NCBI GenBank assembly: GCA_037349105.1
Contig: JAYJMM010000117.1
Location: 4,030,001 to 4,094,000 of the forward strand
DNA: 64,000 nt
Origin: Limnomonas spitsbergensis
Taxonomy: Eukaryota; Chlorophyta; Chlorophyceae; Chlamydomonadales
Direction of reading: 5' to 3'
Numbering within the stretch: position 1 is the stretch's first letter; each line of letters starts with the position of its first letter. Below, piece by piece: positions 38,101 through 48,520 of the stretch. A program made the translations under genes and the position numbers. The notes under the pieces were generated by a model that searched no databases, was not told the DNA's origin, and saw only the letters and a list, made by a program, of their open reading frames with translations.

Positions 38101-41100
38101 AACCGTCTCTTATCCAACCTCACGACCCCCCCCCCCCCTTACACACACACTCCAACACACACTCTCCTTCTCGCCCCCCCCCACCACCACCACCACCACC
38201 ACACACACCAACACACATTCCTCCTCCTCGCCTCCCCCCCCACCACCAAACACACAAACATTCCTTGCCCCATCCCCCCCCTCCAAACACACACACATTC
38301 CTTGCCCCATCCCCCCCTCCAACCACACACACACACACACACACACACACATTCCTTCTCCTCGCCCCCCCCTCACCTCCCTACACACACACATTCCTTG
38401 CCCCACCCCCCCCTCCAAACACACACACCAACACACATTCTTTCTCCTCGCCCCCCCTCACCCCCCTACACACACACATTCCTTGCCCCATCCCCCCCCT
38501 CCAAACACACACACACACACCAACACATATTCCTCTTCCTCGCCCCCTCTCACCCCCCTACACACACACATTCCTTGCCCCATCCCCCCCCTCCAACACA
38601 CACACACCAACACATAGTTCTCTTCCTCGTCCCCATTCCCCCCCCCACACACACCAACACACATTCCTCCTCCTCGCCCCCCCCCCCACCCACCAAACAC
38701 GCACACACACCAACACATGCTCCTCTTCCTCACCCCCTCCCCCCCCCCCCACACACACCCCAACCCACACTCCTCGCCCCCCCCCCCCCTTAACCCCAGA
38801 ACAATGACACTCCTATCAGCCGCGATATAAGCCGCTCGATGAACGTTCAGAGCAGCCTCAGCCTGTGGGGCCAAGTGCACGATGCGGCCAACATGGAGGC
38901 CATCACCAAGCAGGTCCTCTCGGTGGGCCCCGCTGGCGGCCTGTGTGTGCTGGACGCCGACAACGATGATGATGCAAGTCAGGATGGAGCCCGGGGCTTT
39001 GAAACATCGCCGACGGCAGCGGCGGCTGCCAAGGCGCCGGAGCTGGAGTGGGGGGCCATGATTGGCCGGCTGGATAGCGCCTCGGTTAGACCTTCTGGGC
39101 TTCCGAGCCTCGCAATCCTACAACAGGCTTTGTCTTCACAGCCGAGCGGTATGCCTGCGTCGTGGCTACAGCAGCCGCAGCCGCCGCCTAGCAGAGGTTC
39201 CCCCTCCGTGTCGCCCTCTTGGCCGCCCGTCTGCAGGATGCTGTCCATGCCGGTGGTGCAGGAGCCTCTCCCGCCGGCGAGCATAGAGCACCCTGCCGCC
39301 ACCTTCTCACGCTGGACACAGATGATGGCCGGGGAGGCCCTTCAGGAGGGCCCCGCCACCATGGCAAGCGCCACCGCCCGCTCCCACCTGCCTACCCACC
39401 GCCTGGCCAACTGCACCGGTCCTGCATCGAGATCATTGGACCTGGCGGCCAGCTTGCCGCGTGCATGCGGCTTGTCCAACGGGGCCAGCGCCGCCGGAGA
39501 GCCCGCCACCTTGCCTGCCCCGCTTATTGTGGGATCCCCGCCCATCTCCATGCCGCCCATAAAGCTGAGCGGGCTGGGCATCCGATCGGCAAGCGGGGTC
39601 TCCGCAGGGTCGCCGTCCCCAAAGTATCATCGTGTGACGTCCTCAGACGCCCCGCTGATGTTTGGCATGCCGCTGCCGCGCTTCAGGACGCAGTTCCCGG
39701 GCCAGAGGCCTACCTTGCCGCTGCTGACGGCTGCCGCTGAAGCAGACATCCTGGCAACGATCCCCAACGAGCCGTACGACATCTCTCGCATTTCAGTACC
39801 GCTGCATTGCGTGCGACCGGGTTTTCCATGGTGTGTGAGCAAGAGCCTCTGACCACTTGTTTCTGTTTTCATTTCAGTTTTTTGTGAAATCCGGAGCCCT
39901 CGTACATGTAGCTGGTGTTCATGGAGCGCCGCCAAAACCAATTCCTCGTCAAGGAAACAAACCTGTTTGGTGGGCTGTTGCACCACATGCCTTGAACCTC
40001 CTAGAGTGCCCTTTGTTTCTCATCTGCTGTTGCAAGTTCAAAGGGGGGCAATGGGCCTGGTCTTACGCTTTGCGCAACTGCCTGCTTGTGCCCAGAGTGC
40101 AAGTGCACCTCCCCACATGAACCTCTGCCACGCCGTACCTACTCTACACCTCTGCAGCCCTCATATTTCCATTTTCGAACGTTGGAGCCCTGAGAGGGAT
40201 CCAATTGAGAATCTTCCGGATGCACTCATCCGCCATCTGTAATGGGCATTAAGGGTGACCTAATTAGGGTTGAGAGCAATTCAAAACCCTGTATTCAAGG
40301 TTTCATGGGGGCTGGGATTACTCGGGTACTCCAGCTCATCTTAAATCCGTTCGCTGTCCCTCTGCTCCCCACAGGCACCCGACACAGTATGTCGCCAGCA
40401 TTTCCCGGCAGGGCACTTCATGCAGCCCTCCCAATCCTGCCTCTTTCGCGATGCACTCCGTCTCCATGTTTGACGAAACTCAACGGAACTCGACGAGCAA
40501 CTTCACCATGGCCTCCGGAGCCGCTCACCTGCTGGGAGCCGGCCAGGGCCGCGCAGTGGCTTTCCTGTATAGCCGCAAGGAGGTAGCATCGGCTGTGGGC
40601 CGCTTCCCTCTAGCTAAGGACCAACAGAGGCTACGGAATGCCGGCGTCGCATCGAGCCCAGAAGCCACCCACCCCTCAGCACCATTTACGCGCCTATCGG
40701 CGCCCGATAACGTGGTCTTGCCGCAGACTGTTCACTCCTCCATGCACTCCGCACCGATCAACGTGCTCAGCCGCATCAATGAGAGTGAGGCGCGTAAATC
40801 AGCGGGGTCGCCGCCGGTACCTGCGGGCCGCACAGTGCGTGCGGTCCTGCTGCTGGGTTCTGCGGAGAACGGCCCTGCCCTGAGGATGCTGCCTCGGCTG
40901 CTGGAGCTGCCGCTGCTGGCTGCCATCCGGCAGGCTTGCCAGGAGGAAGCCCCCGAGGCCGTGTCCGAGTCCGGCAGTGCTGCCGCTGCACGCCGCGCCG
41001 CCTGCGCTGCCCTGGTGCAGGCAAGCCCCGGTTTACCCCTGCCGCGCATGAAATCGAGCGAGGGAGGCTGGACAGCAGGGGCAGTCAACGGCAGGGGCGA

Positions 41101-41635
41101 CGCGCCACCCGCCGCCTCAGCCGAGGCGGTGAACCGTGGCGGGCAGGCAGTGTCTGGGCCAGAGCCCTCCACGGGTGACCGTAACGAGCGGTTCTACAGG
41201 TTGGACGACGCTGCTTTGAGTTCGGATGCAAACTCTGTGCAGGCTGCAGTCAATTCGGGTCAGACTTCAGCAGAGAGCCCTCTAGCGAGCGGCACCTGCT
41301 CGCTGCCACCTCAGCTGCCGATTGTGGAGGTGCTGCTGCGTGGGTTGAATGAGCGACAGGTGCAGCAGGTGGAGGGGCTGCTGTCTCTTGTCAGGTACGC
41401 ATGCGGGAATATGGGGGAGGGGAGTGCAGAACCTGATGGGGACATGGGGTCGTGCTCCTCATGAGGCAGTTCGTTTGTTGGGTGCTGGCAACTGTCAACG
41501 TGCGATTTCGTATTTGAATTTAAAATGACATTGAAAATTTCCTTGAGGCCTGAATATTTGCCTCTGTTGCGTGCGCCCTCCATTGGCAGGTTCCTGCAGC
41601 GCTGCCATGACATCAAGCCCATTATTGAGTACTAG
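14148..41635 (+). CDS. Giant polytopic membrane protein with LRR region
   Basis: Function unknown. Eighteen exons in consistent phase: 14148-14540, 15255-15707, 16090-16787, 17470-17575, 17950-18263, 18637-19303, 19839-19983, 20857-20943, 21583-21662, 22097-22345, 22725-22873, 23789-23843, 26871-26978, 36111-37118, 37747-37872, 38800-39830, 40375-41394, 41590-41635; about 2,244 residues. Hydrophobic spans lie near residues 260-320 (FWLMLTMLLFFWGLAMNIAV and beyond), 456-505, 538-559 and 576-600, suggesting about six crossings. Residues 878-1190 are LRRs of the ribonuclease-inhibitor kind (ALKTLVLSETGM, VSSLDLSSSKLGPGG, TLLRLDLSQ, MLDLDLSFNWIQ, LTHLHLNHN, RVLDVSEQANRDIG). Exon 14 opens VLDVRGLHLPSWF, then low-complexity Ala/Ser/Gly/Gln sequence, an acidic patch and another mostly unstructured 700 residues follow. 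The LRRs probably mediate protein contacts. The start ATG is the first in its frame, but upstream exons are possible. Introns 12 and 13 hold giant minisatellites. Confidence 0.8.
15801..15970. repeat. Two intronic copies of the exon 2 donor region (LRR gene)
   Basis: Exon 2 ends GGTGGTGCAG before its donor GTGGGG. Within intron 2, TGTGGTGGTACAGGTGGGTG occurs at about 15801-15820 and AATGGTGGTACAGGTGACTG at about 15941-15960. Both look like degenerate copies of the exon end plus donor. Confidence 0.5.
19954..20206. repeat. 31-bp tandem repeat starting at the exon 7 donor (LRR gene)
   Basis: The unit GTGAGTGTATCCAGCC + TAGACCTGAGCAGCA is repeated seven times from 19984 to about 20200. The last 28 bases of exon 7 form the first, coding copy. 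Each unit therefore carries a copy of the exon end and a GTGAGT donor. Copies differ by single bases (for example GTATGCAG, CAGCTTAG). Confidence 0.93.
20500..20860. repeat. CT-rich imperfect repeat in LRR-gene intron 7
   Basis: Repeated segments of the form CTCTTCACTCTCTCCTCTTCCCTTCACTTGCGTTGC, shown here by its parts GCCTCTTCACTCTCTCC and CCCTTCACTTGCGTTGC, recur about five times with period roughly 60 bp, just upstream of the exon 8 acceptor. They provide a long pyrimidine-rich tract. Confidence 0.8.
21381..21545. repeat. Two upstream partial copies of exon 9 and its acceptor (LRR gene)
   Basis: CTGCAGGCATCAGCAGCAGT (from 21388) and a similar GTCAGCAGCAGTAACGCAGC (from 21510) copy the acceptor and first ~45 bases of exon 9 (true acceptor at 21582). 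Between the copies lie ACCCTGAACCCTGA-type runs. The copies lose the reading frame after about 15 codons. Confidence 0.8.
21710..21810. repeat. Two downstream partial copies of exon 9 and its donor (LRR gene)
   Basis: CTGCTCCGCCTCGATCTTTC at about 21726 with CCCAGGTGAGAGC after it, and TTGCTCCGCCTTGACCTTTC at about 21783 with GCAGTGG, repeat the last ~40 bases of exon 9. The first keeps a perfect CAG/GTGAGA donor; the second has lost it. Confidence 0.8.
22346..22640. repeat. 36-bp tandem repeat starting at the exon 10 donor (LRR gene)
   Basis: About eight degenerate units of the form GTGTGAATAGGGTGGATTGA + CTGCCTCTGGATCCAG follow the exon 10 donor without a gap. The end of each unit (GGATCCAG) copies the last bases of exon 10, so each unit boundary resembles the true exon/donor junction. 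Confidence 0.9.
22918..22960. repeat. Intronic copy of the exon 11 end and donor (LRR gene)
   Basis: GGGCAGTAGCTTACAGGGTT followed by CAGCGCCCTGATAGG mirrors the exon 11 end (GGGCAGCAGCATCCAGGGGC, CAGCGCCCTGGTAGG). The donor GT has become AT, so the copy cannot be used. Confidence 0.75.
23040..23220. repeat. CA-rich microsatellite-like tract
   Basis: Stretches of CACACA interspersed with CATGCACTC-like sequence on the plus strand in LRR-gene intron 11. Confidence 0.8.
24286..26775. repeat. 22-bp minisatellite, about 110 copies, in LRR-gene intron 12
   Basis: The unit is CCCCGCTGCATTACCGCCTG + CG, with common variants CATCAC/CATTAC and TGCG/TGTG. It fills most of the intron between exons 12 and 13. 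Because 22 is not a multiple of 3 and the unit has no stop on the plus strand, all three plus frames stay open for 500-930 codons. Two interruptions (about 25855-25885 and 26120-26150) carry CATTACATCACCGCCTGCTA, probably a local duplication. The plus strand is C-rich. Confidence 0.95.
27130..35790. repeat. ~80-bp G-rich minisatellite, about 108 copies, in LRR-gene intron 13
   Basis: The unit contains GAGCAGAGGGCAGGGGATGT, GAACCGGGGGGG, AAGTGGTCCAGG and TTGAGAGGGGGGG. Two main unit types differ in the linker: GTAGGGAGAAAACAGGGG versus GCAGGGGACAAACAGGGG, and in GGATTG versus GGGTTG. Lengths vary around 77-80 bases, mainly by the number of G. The array lies wholly between exon 13 (ends 26978) and exon 14 (starts 36111). 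The plus (mRNA-sense) strand is extremely G-rich. Minus-strand frames of almost 3,000 codons exist in all three phases because no stop occurs in the unit. Confidence 0.97.
37240..37440. repeat. ~30-bp imperfect repeat in LRR-gene intron 14
   Basis: About six degenerate units of the form CCCTTAACCCTCATCCCGCT + TCAACTAGA follow one another. Later units diverge (AACTGGACAGTAAACCCTCA). No coding sign. Confidence 0.8.
38120..38790. repeat. C-run/CA-repeat low-complexity tract in LRR-gene intron 15
   Basis: Roughly 70-100-bp units made of CCCCCCC, ACACACACAC and ATTCCTTCTCCTCGCC recur about nine times up to the exon 16 acceptor (TTAACCCCAG). Open frames on both strands here are compositional. Confidence 0.9.
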
Positions 41636-44054
41636 AAGTATTAGGTTACATCTTATGACGCACCCCACAAAGAAGGTCTAAATACACAGGCACAGATCAC
41701 CAATCATTTATCATGAGGGGCGAACGTGATGATATCTATTCACTAGCAGATGAGGAACTTCAGTGGGAAAAGAAGGGTCACGGAGTTTGGGATAGAGGGA
41801 TGAGATCGGATGCACAGAAAGTGGTCGCTTACGGCATCACACAGAGACTGTTCATACAGCTAACTGAGCTCCATATGTTTTCCTTTATGCGGTACATTTT
41901 ACGTTTATATTCATGTTATTTTAGTTTCTTATTCGCCTGATCATTGTTGCTGGTTATTATGTTGGGTAGTACGTCATGGCAGTGTGCAAAGCATGATCTG
42001 ATGAAGCACATTGATGCGTGATGTGTCAGAGGGTGGAGCTAGGGACAAGAGGGTACGAACATGCGGACGCGATGTGTGGTTGGGGCAGCCTGTACCCGGT
42101 ATAGGCTGCTACTAGCTGCAAATTGACAATGCATCGCAATCCTGGCCGCGCCATGAATCTCTTCTAAGAGTCGTTCAAAGTGTCCTCCAGGGGGCATCCG
42201 GTTCAGTCATGCCCATGTTTCTGTGGTTGCTTGCTGTTAGGAAATCAAGGGGGGGGCACTCGCTTATCCTCTTGTCTGCCCTGTTTTTTATGTTAAAACC
42301 GATTTGCGTGCCATGCATGACCGATTTGCTGCTCCATGCATTAAATCTGATGCACACAACTTCATGTCCAAACGCCAATGATCCGTCCTTTGATCAGCAC
42401 CGAGGCCCCTGACTAGGGTCCCTAGCAGGCCTATTGTGCTAAATGAGCCGGGAGGCAGGTTTCTATGCAGTCTCCCGTATTGCCGGTGACCAAATTCTGA
42501 ATCTGAGGCATGACTTGAAGCGAGAGTGTTTCGCCTACACCCGCTTGGTCAGTCCTTCCAAACTGGTGCGTTCAACTTATCAATGTCAATCGTTGCTATG
42601 TGAATTGCGCACAAGAGCCCCACGTGTCAACAGACGTCTCAAAGACGACATGAGTCTGAAGGTTCATCACACCAGAGCATATAAATCAATATTACACAAT
42701 ATAGGTCACATATGTGTACGACAACTCTGAGAGGCAACTTTATGAGATATGACTGTCAAACAGCACAAATGAGAGAAGGACAGGGAGGGAAGAAGACAAC
42801 TGAAGATACTTGTAGAAGCAACGGCAGACATCCGATAAGAGAGGCCCAAATCATTGAACTACCGTAGGACAGGAAGTCATAAGAAGCCACAGAAATACAG
42901 GAGGAAACAACAACCACAGGACGACAAAGCTTCAACATTTATGCACACTGAACGCAGAAAAGGCACTGTATAAAGAAGCCGCCAGTTACATATTTATATA
43001 AATCAGGTTGATGGAGCAGCTCTGGAAGGTCAGCAACGAGGGGGCAAACCCTTATAAGAAATATACTGTAAGACTTCAGAGTGCTGACCAGTTGAAACAC
43101 CATTTTCTTGTGATATGTATATTACCAGAATGTCTGCCAACACGGTGCGGCCCACAATGATGGCATAGGAGGGGAAAATAGCACTATCAACCAAACGTCG
43201 GCTCATATGTGTGAGGGATCACCAGGTAGGCCCTGGGCAAGCTGTTTGACACTGCTAGTGCTGCATGGGGGATGTGTGGCAACAGTGTTGAGACTACAGC
43301 AGGGCAGCATTGAAGCAAGCCGGGCGTTCAGAAGGGCCCAGCAGGTATGCATCGTTCATACGGTTCATTTTAAACCGTTCTTAACTGAGGAGCAGGTATA
43401 GGCTGTCGCCCCATTGTCAAGTAATTTGTCCGGCACGCGTTATGCCCGCTCTAGCTCCTGGGGTAGACCATTGGGATACATCCACACCACCCGGTTGCGG
43501 AGCCAATGGAACTGGACATCACCGTCCGCAATGCCTAGGCCTGCTTCCTTGCAGCCGCCATGCAGCCCCGTCCTGGGACCGTCAACATAACCCCCTTTCG
43601 GCTGCCTCCCCAACACAGCGGCGAGGAGGCGAGGAAAGAGCGCCATTCGTATCACTGGTTGCTGGCCTGCCTCTTGCTCAGCCCATCCGCCAGCTTGGTG
43701 CACCTCCCCTTCAACTCCCCTGCGCAAGCAAAATGTACTGCTCGGTAAATGTACGGTACGAGTATGATTGGATATGAAGCACTCAGACAGACAAATAATC
43801 AAATGTACTCAGTCTACTTGACGCCAAGAATCAGGCCAGAGGTAATTAAGTTCAGTTGACGCCCCAGTTGACTGCCTTGACCCCCTCCACCTCTGCATAC
43901 TTCCTACCAGTCACGGTAGCCTCCTGAACATTGACCCAGTGTATGAAATCCCCTAGAGCCAAGCGTCTCCCTGTTTTATGCCACCGGACATTCCGAGCAG
44001 GCTCTGTCCACTGACCGGCCAATATAAAACATGGCGGTGAAGGCGTCAGTTCTG
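41636..44054. other. Intergenic region, no supported gene
   Basis: It lies between the 3' ends of the convergent LRR gene and the minus-strand membrane-protein gene. No TGTAA signal is seen within about 400 bases of the LRR-gene stop. The frames at 41713-41940, 42443-42730 and both strands of 43440-43800 have no recognisable similarity; the last looks coding in composition and might be a gene remnant. Confidence 0.35.
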
Positions 44055-45169
44055 TTACCTGCGGAGTTCCTTGCAGAGGGGAGACTTGAGCACCATGCGG
44101 TTGGGCCGCAGGTAGAAGTAATCGAGCGGAGTCGCCCGGGTCCCGGCATTGGGCTTCAGGTGAGACTGGTGGCTGCCCATGCTGCGGTTGATGCGTCTCC
44201 TTGGAGCCTTATTCTCGGCTGTAGCCCTGGCACCGAGCTGCTGAGGGATGATGTCACCTTCGCCAAGGATCTCTTCCTCGGGCACTTTGTCTTCCTGAAG
44301 CCCCTCTACCTCGGTGGCGGCATCGTTGTGAATGGCAGCGGCCGCTGAGGTCTCGTCCCCCTCCTCTGAGGCCTCCTCTCCAGTTTGAAAATCAAGCTTA
44401 GTCACGGGGAGACCCCAGAGGGAAGACAGGGCAATGCCCCGCGTGCCCATGCGGCTGATCTCCTGCCATGTCTGGCGCAGGGGGGAACCACCCTCTGAGC
44501 CGGCGGGTGAGTGTTCATGTTCCTCAATCTCCTCAGTTGCACCAGTGAAGAAGTTGTCAGGGGAAGAAGCTTCTGCTTTATCAGCAGCGTATCCGGGTGT
44601 GAGGCTAGTGGGATTAGAAAGGACAGGGATTGAGGTCCATGCAGGGCTGTCTTGTTGCCGCCACTTGCGCCACTGCTGTAGGCGCACTGGATCCACAGCC
44701 TGCTTCCACTGCTGCTGCTGCTCTTGGTACGGGGCCTCCAGTAAGGGGTAGAAGCTGTAGGAAGCTACACGCTGCCGCTGCCAGCGCAGAAGCTTCGCTT
44801 GGAGCCAACCTGCTGCCCTGGGAAGCGCGCCTGTGAAGGACGCAAGTGAAATATCAAGTTATCAGCTGTTTCAAATGAGCAGGGCGATGGCGTTGTAATG
44901 TGGCTGAAAATATCCAACCATGGTGCCATGATACTGCCATAGTGGGGGGGGAATCAGCGTGTGACGACGCTGTGGTTCTAGTTTCAGCACACATGGGATA
45001 GTCACTAAGAGGAGCAGACGAAAAACTTTGGGTGTCATCCTTCGCATTTGGGATGGTGAGGCGCAAGAGCGCAGAGCTGCGTATTCATGAGCTCACCTCC
45101 TTTGAGGGCGCGCCCTAGGAGCCACAGGGAAACTAGGACGGGCACAATCGCGTCATACGAGATCCACAT
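44055..45169 (-). CDS. N-terminally anchored membrane protein, family not recognised
   Basis: Two exons on the minus strand: 45169-45097 (ATG to a GTGAGC donor, phase 1) and 44830-44055 (acceptor CTTCACAG, stop TAA). The product is about 282 residues. The first 24 residues (MWISYDAIVPVLVSLWLLGR) form a hydrophobic segment with a basic end, fitting a signal anchor or single membrane span. A basic/aromatic segment follows (WLQAKLLRWQRQRVASYSFY), then a Gln run, a basic DPVRLQQWRKWRQQ stretch, a long acidic Glu-rich middle and a basic C-terminus with DYFYLRPNRMVLKSP. I see no catalytic motif. The conserved-looking C-terminal peptide may be a binding motif. The gene is convergent with the LRR gene and divergent from the Kir gene, with a LINE between. 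Confidence 0.75.
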
Positions 45170-45884
45170 TGTTGTGAATGACAGAGCGAATGGAACACCG
45201 TGGTCTGTTTCAATAACGCGTCGATGCTGTTCAGATGTATACGTGCGAGCGTGACACGCGGATGGCAGTGAGATGTTTTGCCTTCGCTTGTTCCGGGTAC
45301 CTGTACCGTATCAATGATTGATTGGAGTGTATGTGTTAGCTTTGGCGAATTGGCTTAGTATTCAGGGCAATAAATTACCAGCGGCGGTCCAATTAAGGCT
45401 CTGAGGGTGCTAAATACCTTTTGAAGCACAAGGTGATGAAATGTACAGATAGTGGCCCGCCCGCCAAGTAACCGACGGGTGCCCCGCATGGGATTCAGGC
45501 TCGGGTTCTAGGCTAGCTACCGCGATGGGCGCGGGTGTTGAGCTGAGAGCCCGCAGCTGACGAGAAGTGGGGCAGCGGGATTTCATTTGCTGGAACACGT
45601 GTCAGTTCAAATCCGAAGTGCAAGGCGCTTTTAAATCTCATTTCTGTAGGCAGGGCTCGGTAGGCCGACTGGCAGAGCCAGGTTCCCTACATACCGGTAC
45701 CATCCAGAAAGAACTGAGGTGAGGCTCTACCATACACACACACCAGGTGTGGGGGATTTTGCAGGTGGAGATGCTTACCTCAGATGGTGTAGAAACAAGT
45801 ACTATACAGGCGTGCACCTGTCAGGCGCTGTCCAGGCCAGAAATCTTATCCTGGATGACATTAAAATCAATTTGGGGGGGGGTC
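45170..45884. other. Upstream region of the anchored membrane protein gene
   Basis: No exon supported. It contains short palindromic TACCGGTA-type motifs (for example around 45693) seen at several other intergenic sites in the window. The promoter of the minus-strand gene should lie just above 45170. Confidence 0.35.
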
Positions 45885-47190
45885 GGTAGGTTAATGACGT
45901 TACACCTATGGGCCCTGCTCGAAAAAGCTCGGCCGCGTGGGCTAACTTTTAGGGGCAGAAAAAGGAAAAGGGTAGGTGTTAAGCACATATGAAGTTTTGT
46001 GAAGTCTTTACAGTCCATCAGGGCATCACATTTGATGCATGCCGTAAACCGATACATGCACTTGATACACTAGGACAGAAAGCGAAAACCAGTGACCTAC
46101 CTGGGCAAGCAACTAGCACACAACCATGACAGTGGCGTGGGAATGAACCCCATGGTGCAGAAGATAAGCCCCAGTCATAAAATATGACGTTCGATTGAGC
46201 ACCGCCTAGAGAATTAGTGGGGAGACTTGAGATTTGGCAAAGTTTTGAGATGATTCTCTCTTTTCATCATACACTGAAAGATAAAGAACCAACTTTCTTT
46301 CAGAACACAGAAAAGCAGAATCCTCTGCATTTAGCTTGCCCCACAAGCCATTTGCGGACCGTTTCATGGCCTCGTCCTCATCCTCTAGGAAATTATGGAA
46401 AGTAAGGTTAAATTGAAAACGGAGGTCTGTGTAGCACGGGCTGTAAATCACGTGAAACTCATCCTCCCGATATTTAAGATTGCAAAATCTACAAATCCTC
46501 TCGCAACGAGACACACAAGGTTTCTCAAAGCGCCCCGCCTCAACATTTAGCCAATGCGACCCCATCCGATACCGGGCTATAGCGAAAATAATATTAGGCT
46601 TGCTCAAATTGTACCAGAAAGTCTCCTTCACATCACGCTTAATTTGGAACCACTTAGAGAACGTAAACATCTTGAACCCCTAGCGTTTTGAGTCAGGAGT
46701 AGCACGTGCTGTCAGGGCCGTACGTGGCATATCCCTGGAAATTTTGGAAAGCCACAGATCCCTAGCTGAATTCAGAATGACCTCAATATCCAAAGAGGTA
46801 TTGGCAGAAGCAGTCAATAGATCAATACCCAGAGTCATCAATATCGAAGACAGAAAACCAGCCCAACAAAGTGAAGTGCCAGCCTTTGCCAAATCACAAC
46901 TTTCCTGCATAGCCATTTTCACAAGGTCATTGTCAGGCCTCAGATTAATTATATTCCAGAAAACTCAGGGTCTGCTGAAAAATACTCAAGATAAGGGATT
47001 CACGGTGCATTTCACTCATGAGAACATATTCGGCCACAGACTTGCGAAGACCCAGACACTGCCTAAGGAAACCCTTGTGAATTACCTCCAAATCTCTAGA
47101 GAAACCAGTATATGTCAAGCCGACTCCTTTCGCAAGGAGACCTGGTCCCCAAATTTCACACCCATAAAACAGAATAGGCTTCACTTTGTA
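45885..47190 (-). mobile_element. LINE-type retrotransposon, 5'-truncated ORF2 with breaks
   Basis: On the minus strand the element begins with KPILFYGCEIWG (about 47184-47149), the typical post-reverse-transcriptase motif of LINE ORF2, then a segment with IHKGFLRQCLGL. It continues, after a one-base frameshift near 46945 and a stop near 46676, into FAIARYRMGSHWLNVEAGRF, a Cys-rich segment (ERICRFCNL) and EDEFHVIYSPCYTDLR. The 3' untranslated part runs to about 45885. It is highly similar to the copy at 5.5-6.6 kb but extends further 5' and is broken. The reverse transcriptase core and endonuclease are absent. Confidence 0.85.
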
Positions 47191-48520
47191 CTTGACCCTT
47201 CAAGTGCCTGTTATTATCACAATCTTGGAGGGGCCCGCACTTGTCAATGGTGGTGCACATCCCTCAGCTTGCTTGCGGACAGGGCAGCGGAGGGCTGGAG
47301 ACAGGGACTTAGGGTTGCAGGGCCAGCTGAAGGTCAACGGCAGGCTTGAGGTTGCACACGTGTGCATGGCCTGCATCAGTGCATACCTGCATTTAGAAAA
47401 AAACTGTGTAGCACTCACGGCTCAGCTCCTCAATTTCTCAGGCCATGTTTGAACATGAATCGTAAGCCTCAGCAGCCACCAGTCCAGCACTTCATCACAT
47501 GATGCAGTAACACCTGTTCCTGGAGGATCCTGTTCCTGATGGCCCCAACTAAGACCTGCTTGCAGGCTGATGGCCACTAGGCACGGCCTCAGGGTGGGAG
47601 GACTGGAGGGGCCTAACCTCGGCTCAAAACAAATAACCCAAATAAGCCTTGGGCCCACTGCCATTTTGTTTACCAAACCGTGCTCATGACCCTCACCAAG
47701 TAACCTTCAAGGATGTTCATGAGGTTATATTAATGTACCTGCAGTATTTTCCACTGGCCCTCATCTCCATTGCATTCCTTAGACGCCAACGTGACGGTGA
47801 CATTGGCTCCTCGATGGAACCCAGGACTCCAGACATGAGGATTTGGCTGTCTTCATGCACCTCATAACGGACAGTTAAAATGCGGTAAAACAGATCAGAA
47901 AGGCCATCGATATGAGAAAGCATGTCTGGAATGACCCATGCGTTCTCTAGCCCTGGCCATTCAGCGTGACAAACCTGGCGAGTCCCCAAGGTCCAAAAGA
48001 CTGTGGGCACCTCGTGAAAGGTGGCAAAATCTGGAAATTTGGTTGTGAGTTGAAGGTTGTCAGCGGTATTCGTCTCCCGCAGCTTCTGTGCCTCATGAGA
48101 CTTTCTTGATGGGAGGAGAGAATCTCCCGATTTGAAGCATTTCAAGGTGGGCCTGAACCCTCGATTGAAACCCCCTTTGCACAGGGCACGCAAGCTGTAA
48201 TCTGGCACCTCTAGGCTATACAATTTGCGAAGCTAGACGGAACGCAACTTCATCAATGTCATTACATCGCTGGTGAACCACTTGGGAGCTCAGCCCCGCG
48301 GTTGTTGACTGCAGGTTCTTGCCATCTCCCCTAGATCATATAAAGCTGTTACATACTGAACGAGCTCGGTTTAATTTTCTACAATTTTAAGTACCTCGTT
48401 CCGTCAAGACGCCTGTCAGGGGTCCTGTCAAGATCTTTCCAACACATTCCGTTGGTTTAAACGCCAGAGTGTCTATTGCTCCCTTAAACCACGCAATATT
48501 TTCGGTGAAGCGCATACGAA
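47191..48520. other. Region upstream of the Kir gene; unassigned minus-strand frame
   Basis: A minus-strand frame of 168 codons (48223-47717) has coding-like composition, including HIDGLSDLFYRILTVRYEVH, but I do not recognise it and see no splice context. It may belong to a mobile element or be a remnant gene. The rest holds nothing I can name. The Kir promoter should be in the last few hundred bases. Confidence 0.3.
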
